A stretch of 64,000 nucleotides of DNA from Flavobacterium johnsoniae (GTDB lineage: Bacteria > Bacteroidota > Bacteroidia > Flavobacteriales > Flavobacteriaceae), in contig NZ_CP103794.1 of NCBI RefSeq assembly GCF_030388325.1, positions 4,092,001 through 4,156,000 on the forward strand, read 5' to 3'. Both the position numbers and the translations under genes were made by a program. How positions within the stretch are numbered: the stretch's first letter is position 1; every line of letters begins with the position of its first letter. This document shows, in pieces, positions 61,140-64,000 of this stretch. The notes beneath the pieces are model-generated. The model was not told the origin of the DNA and did no database searches. It was given only the letters and a program-made list of their open reading frames with translations.

Positions 61140-63599
61140 TTATTTTACGAAGAAATTAATCGTTCTGCTCATCGAATCTCCATCTGCATCTTTTACCGTT
61201 AAGACGAAAGATGCGAATCCTTTTTCAACTGTTGTAAACTGAATTTCTTTTCCTTTTAAAACAACTTTCCCATTTTTAACATCAGAGAAAGTATAAACCG
61301 GTTTGTTTTCGTATCCTTTAAAATAATCTGCAACACTTAAAGTTTTTTTCTCTCCCGAATTCACAAAATAATGAGGCTGAGCCAACCAATCTAAATAATT
61401 ATCCAACTGCGTAAATCCGTCTTTATCAGTATCTGAATTTGCATCTGAAAAATCTCCTGCTTTAGAATTTTCATTCAAACCAAAAGCTTTTTCCCACCAG
61501 TTTGGCAAACCGTCATGATCTGTATCCCAATCTGTCGGACGAGTTTCCGATACAAAGTTTGGCCATCCACCTGCATCTTGTTCGTTATCAATCATTCCGC
61601 CTAAACCACTTTTACTTCCTTTATATGTGAAAGTACCTTTTAAAGTTTCCTCTACAATTCGGTTATCGTGTTTATCAAAAAACGGCTGATTGGCACCAAC
61701 ATCTGAAAGTACATTTTTATAAGCCGCTTTCGCTGATTGCGTTTCTACGTAAGAAGGAAAAAATGGTTTGTCTACAAAAGTTTCATATTCTACTTTCTCA
61801 TTGTGACTTATAGTAGATTTTCTGCCTTTATCCTGAGATTTTTCATCAAAGTAACCTGGCATTATATTTCCGTTAAAATAATAACGTTGCATTCCTTTTC
61901 CAACACCTTCGTGCTGTGCATTTAACGCCACAAATATTTTAGTCGAAGCTCCTGGTTTGTAATAATTATTTACAAAATTCACTTCGTTAGCACCACCGTC
62001 AGTTGTTCTAGTTCCCCAGTTATAAACTACATTGTTTGTGATATCCAGTCTTCCCGTGTAATAACCGTCTCCATTTAAACCACCACCAATACTCCAGTTA
62101 CGGCCTTGATTGTGCGCCAATAAATTGTGATGAAAACTACCAATATCTCCGCCAATTGTTGCCGCAAAACCATGCATTTTTCCAGCAGGATATTTGTCAT
62201 GTCCGGCAATATTTAAAGCCTCTGAAATTAAAGTTCGCTGTAAAGTTATATGATGCGCGCCACGTGAACTAAACGATTCATCGATTGTCCAGCTAATTGA
62301 ACAGTGATCTATAATACTGTAATCCGCGCCTGTTAATCCCATTCCGTCAAAAGTAGTTCCACCGCCAATGCGAACTGTCAAAAATCGAATTACACCATCA
62401 TTTCCTGTCAATCCAATTGGAGCTCTACTGATCGTAATTCCTTCTCCCGGAGCCGTTTGTCCCGCAATAGTAATATAAGGCTGATTTGCGACTAATCTCG
62501 AAGCCAGTTTTATATTTCCCGAAACATTGAAAACAATCGTTCTCGGTCCAATTTCCTGATTAATCGCGTCACGTAAACTTCCTGGTCCGTCGTCATTTAA
62601 ATTCGTTACTTCAATTACTTTTCCGCCACGACCTCCTACTGCATAACGTCCGTAACCTTCTGCACCTGGAAACGCCAATTGAGCAGGTTTAAACGACCAA
62701 ACATTTCCTAATGTAACTTCACCATTATTATCTACTTCATCGACTCTCCAATAATAAGTTGTTCCCGAATATAAATCAGAAACCGTATACGATTTCTCAG
62801 TCAGTTTTCCTTTAAATTCTTTTGAAGATTCAGTTGCATTTTCTACCGCATTTTTATCTTCCCCGAAATATATTTTATGAGATGCTACATTTTTTACAGC
62901 GTCCCATTTTAGAGTTAAAGTTTTCCCAACTTCAACATGTTCGTCTCTATTTTTTGGTTCTGGAGTTCTGGCTTGATTCATTAAATTTGGCGTATCAATC
63001 TCAAAACCGTTGATTACAATCTGTTTTACAACATCAGGATTTGAAGTTGGATCAATTTCAAAACGAACGATTACATCTTTTCCTTTTTCAGCATTAAAAG
63101 TAATATATGCCATCGAAGCATCAATTTTAGCATTGGCTCTCTGACTTGCATTTACGGTTTCCTGAAGTTTTCCGTTTACGAAGATTTTTATCGGAGAAAA
63201 TGTTTTTCCTGTAATGACATCAAAAGCGTTATGAAAAGTCAAAAGTGTATGTTTTCCCGCTTTTAGTCCACTGATTTTCAATTCTAAATTTTCGGCAGTA
63301 ACCAAACCATCGCTTCCTAATTTGTTGTAAAACGGAGCGCTCATTCCAACTTTATACCATTTTGAAGTGAAGTTTCCTTTTAACTTAAATGACACATTAT
63401 TAAATGATTTTTCGGCTTCTTTTCCTTCATTAATCACCCACGAATCATAACTTGGATCATGAACTTCTTCCAGTCTTCTTTGAAAAAAATCAAAGTCAAC
63501 TTTTACAATTTGTTTATCAGTATTTGCGACTGATTGTGCTTGTCCATTTGTGGTCAAAAGCATGGACAAAACAGCACCACTTATTAATTTCTTTATCAT
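61140..63599 (-). CDS. Multidomain PL1-like pectate lyase with carbohydrate-binding-like and Fn3 domains
   Basis: An 819-residue secreted protein with a signal peptide ending NGQAQ. Order: a malectin/CBM-like beta-sandwich (about 30-205; SGLKAGKHTLLTFHNAFD, VNGKLQETV), an Fn3 domain (about 215-305; KIYFGEDKNAV, SGTTYYWRVDEVD), a PL1-type beta-helix (about 310-620; FPGAEGYGRYAVGGRGG, YITIAGQTAPGEGITI, YSIIDHCSISWTIDESFS), a calcium-binding segment (DTDHDGLPNWWEKAFGLNE, SDTDKDGFTQLDNYLDW; about 675-730) and a final cadherin/Ig-like domain. The helix is more distant from the other two PL1s. It is 14 bp from the upstream hydrolase, so likely co-transcribed. Pectate or rhamnogalacturonan cleavage is inferred. 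Confidence 0.88.
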   Translation of the reverse strand: MIKKLISGAVLSMLLTTNGQAQSVANTDKQIVKVDFDFFQRRLEEVHDPSYDSWVINEGKEAEKSFNNVSFKLKGNFTSKWYKVGMSAPFYNKLGSDGLVTAENLELKISGLKAGKHTLLTFHNAFDVITGKTFSPIKIFVNGKLQETVNASQRANAKIDASMAYITFNAEKGKDVIVRFEIDPTSNPDVVKQIVINGFEIDTPNLMNQARTPEPKNRDEHVEVGKTLTLKWDAVKNVASHKIYFGEDKNAVENATESSKEFKGKLTEKSYTVSDLYSGTTYYWRVDEVDNNGEVTLGNVWSFKPAQLAFPGAEGYGRYAVGGRGGKVIEVTNLNDDGPGSLRDAINQEIGPRTIVFNVSGNIKLASRLVANQPYITIAGQTAPGEGITISRAPIGLTGNDGVIRFLTVRIGGGTTFDGMGLTGADYSIIDHCSISWTIDESFSSRGAHHITLQRTLISEALNIAGHDKYPAGKMHGFAATIGGDIGSFHHNLLAHNQGRNWSIGGGLNGDGYYTGRLDITNNVVYNWGTRTTDGGANEVNFVNNYYKPGASTKIFVALNAQHEGVGKGMQRYYFNGNIMPGYFDEKSQDKGRKSTISHNEKVEYETFVDKPFFPSYVETQSAKAAYKNVLSDVGANQPFFDKHDNRIVEETLKGTFTYKGSKSGLGGMIDNEQDAGGWPNFVSETRPTDWDTDHDGLPNWWEKAFGLNENSKAGDFSDANSDTDKDGFTQLDNYLDWLAQPHYFVNSGEKKTLSVADYFKGYENKPVYTFSDVKNGKVVLKGKEIQFTTVEKGFASFVLTVKDADGDSMSRTINFFVK

Positions 63600-63614
63600 T
63601 TTTGTTAGTAATAG

Positions 63615-64000
63615 TTAGTTTAATTTCGTTTTCTCTGCTTCAGATTTTCCAAGCAGATTTATAATGTCTTTTTTTCTTTCTTCTGGAATAACTTTTAAAA
63701 CCTTTAATTCTCCGTTTAAGAGTTCGGCTTCAATTGTTGTATTTTGTTTGGCGTGTAATTTAAAATGTACATTCCAATCTTTCGGCCACGCTGGAAAAAG
63801 ATAAATTTTTCCATCTGTTTCCTGCAAAAGCATTTCCTGCATGCCAATCATTCCTGATCCTCCCCAGTTATGATCTGGAACCCAGTCAAATCCAGGACCC
63901 CAAAAAGCTGGAAAACGTCTCTCTGAATTCGCCATTTTCATTGTATTATATTTCATTGCTTCTTCGGTTAAACCCAAACGAGCCGAAAAAATATTATCTT
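63615..64000 (-). CDS. C-terminal end of a large hydrolase-like protein (runs off right edge)
   Basis: The last 128 codons of a gene whose start lies beyond base 64000; the reading frame is open to the edge, so no internal start should be assigned. The visible part reads RRFPAFWGPGFDWVPDHNWGGSGMIGMQEMLLQ followed by IYLFPAWPKDWNVHFKLHAK, the usual end of an (alpha/alpha)6-barrel hydrolase and its beta-sandwich (as in GH95-like and DUF5703-type proteins). The final Lys/Glu-rich stretch ends KTKLN. The family cannot be fixed from this fragment. It is 14 bp upstream of the multidomain PL1 and probably starts or continues the same operon. Confidence 0.6.
   Translation of the reverse strand, partial: DNIFSARLGLTEEAMKYNTMKMANSERRFPAFWGPGFDWVPDHNWGGSGMIGMQEMLLQETDGKIYLFPAWPKDWNVHFKLHAKQNTTIEAELLNGELKVLKVIPEERKKDIINLLGKSEAEKTKLN

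Noticed and set aside
63615..63977. A complete small gene starting at 63977
   Set aside because: The apparent start is a TTG codon and the frame stays open to the window edge; it is the 3' end of a larger gene.

Overview
The window looks like a chromosomal segment of a Flavobacterium-type Bacteroidota. It is AT-rich, it carries a SusC/SusD pair with a large glycoside hydrolase set, its exported proteins often end their signal peptides in AQ, and its spacers hold the short palindromic repeats common in this group. It holds most of one very large polysaccharide utilization locus (PUL) aimed at pectin. Everything from about 2.9 kb to the right edge is on the minus strand. Only a histidine kinase/LytTR regulator pair near the left edge is on the plus strand.

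Layout, left to right. (1) 1-658: start of a GH92 alpha-mannosidase lipoprotein, divergent from the kinase/LytTR pair (789-2632). (2) 2.9-8.6 kb: a NagB/PIG-L fusion, a GH29 fucosidase with two discoidin-type domains, and two small unrelated genes. (3) 8.7-13.4 kb: a compact catabolic operon coding for a RuBisCO-like protein, a four-carbon-acid-sugar kinase (DUF1537), an Asp/Glu-racemase-like protein and, after a repeat, a BASS-type sodium symporter. (4) 13.7-49.2 kb: two GH2, a probable uronidase, a TIM-barrel lipoprotein, two sialidase-fold propellers, two GH78 rhamnosidases, an MGH1-like hydrolase, GH95, an esterase with an STN-like domain, GH43, GH28 polygalacturonase, a GH140-type apiosidase, a beta-helix/DUF6298 giant and a PL1 pectate lyase. 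(5) 49.2-57.1 kb: DUF3826, a second PL1, SusD and SusC. (6) 57.1-57.8 kb: a gene-free region carrying the likely susCD promoter. (7) 57.8-64 kb: CE8 pectinesterase, GH127, a third multidomain PL1 and the 3' end of another hydrolase.

How it fits together (inference from families): CE8 demethylates and PL1/GH28 cut homogalacturonan. SusCD imports oligosaccharides. GH78, GH95, GH2, GH43, GH127, the candidate uronidase and GH140 remove rhamnose, fucose or L-galactose, galactose or arabinose, uronic acids and apiose, as expected for rhamnogalacturonan I/II or apiogalacturonan. GH140 in the same strand block as a RuBisCO-like protein plus DUF1537 kinase suggests that apiose is both released and catabolised here, perhaps by a variant pathway.

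The other striking feature is non-coding. Nearly every spacer longer than about 100 bp in the PUL contains a long, often perfect palindrome from one of several recurring families, including seven copies of one roughly 100-bp element. No tRNA, rRNA, CRISPR array, transposase or integrase was seen.
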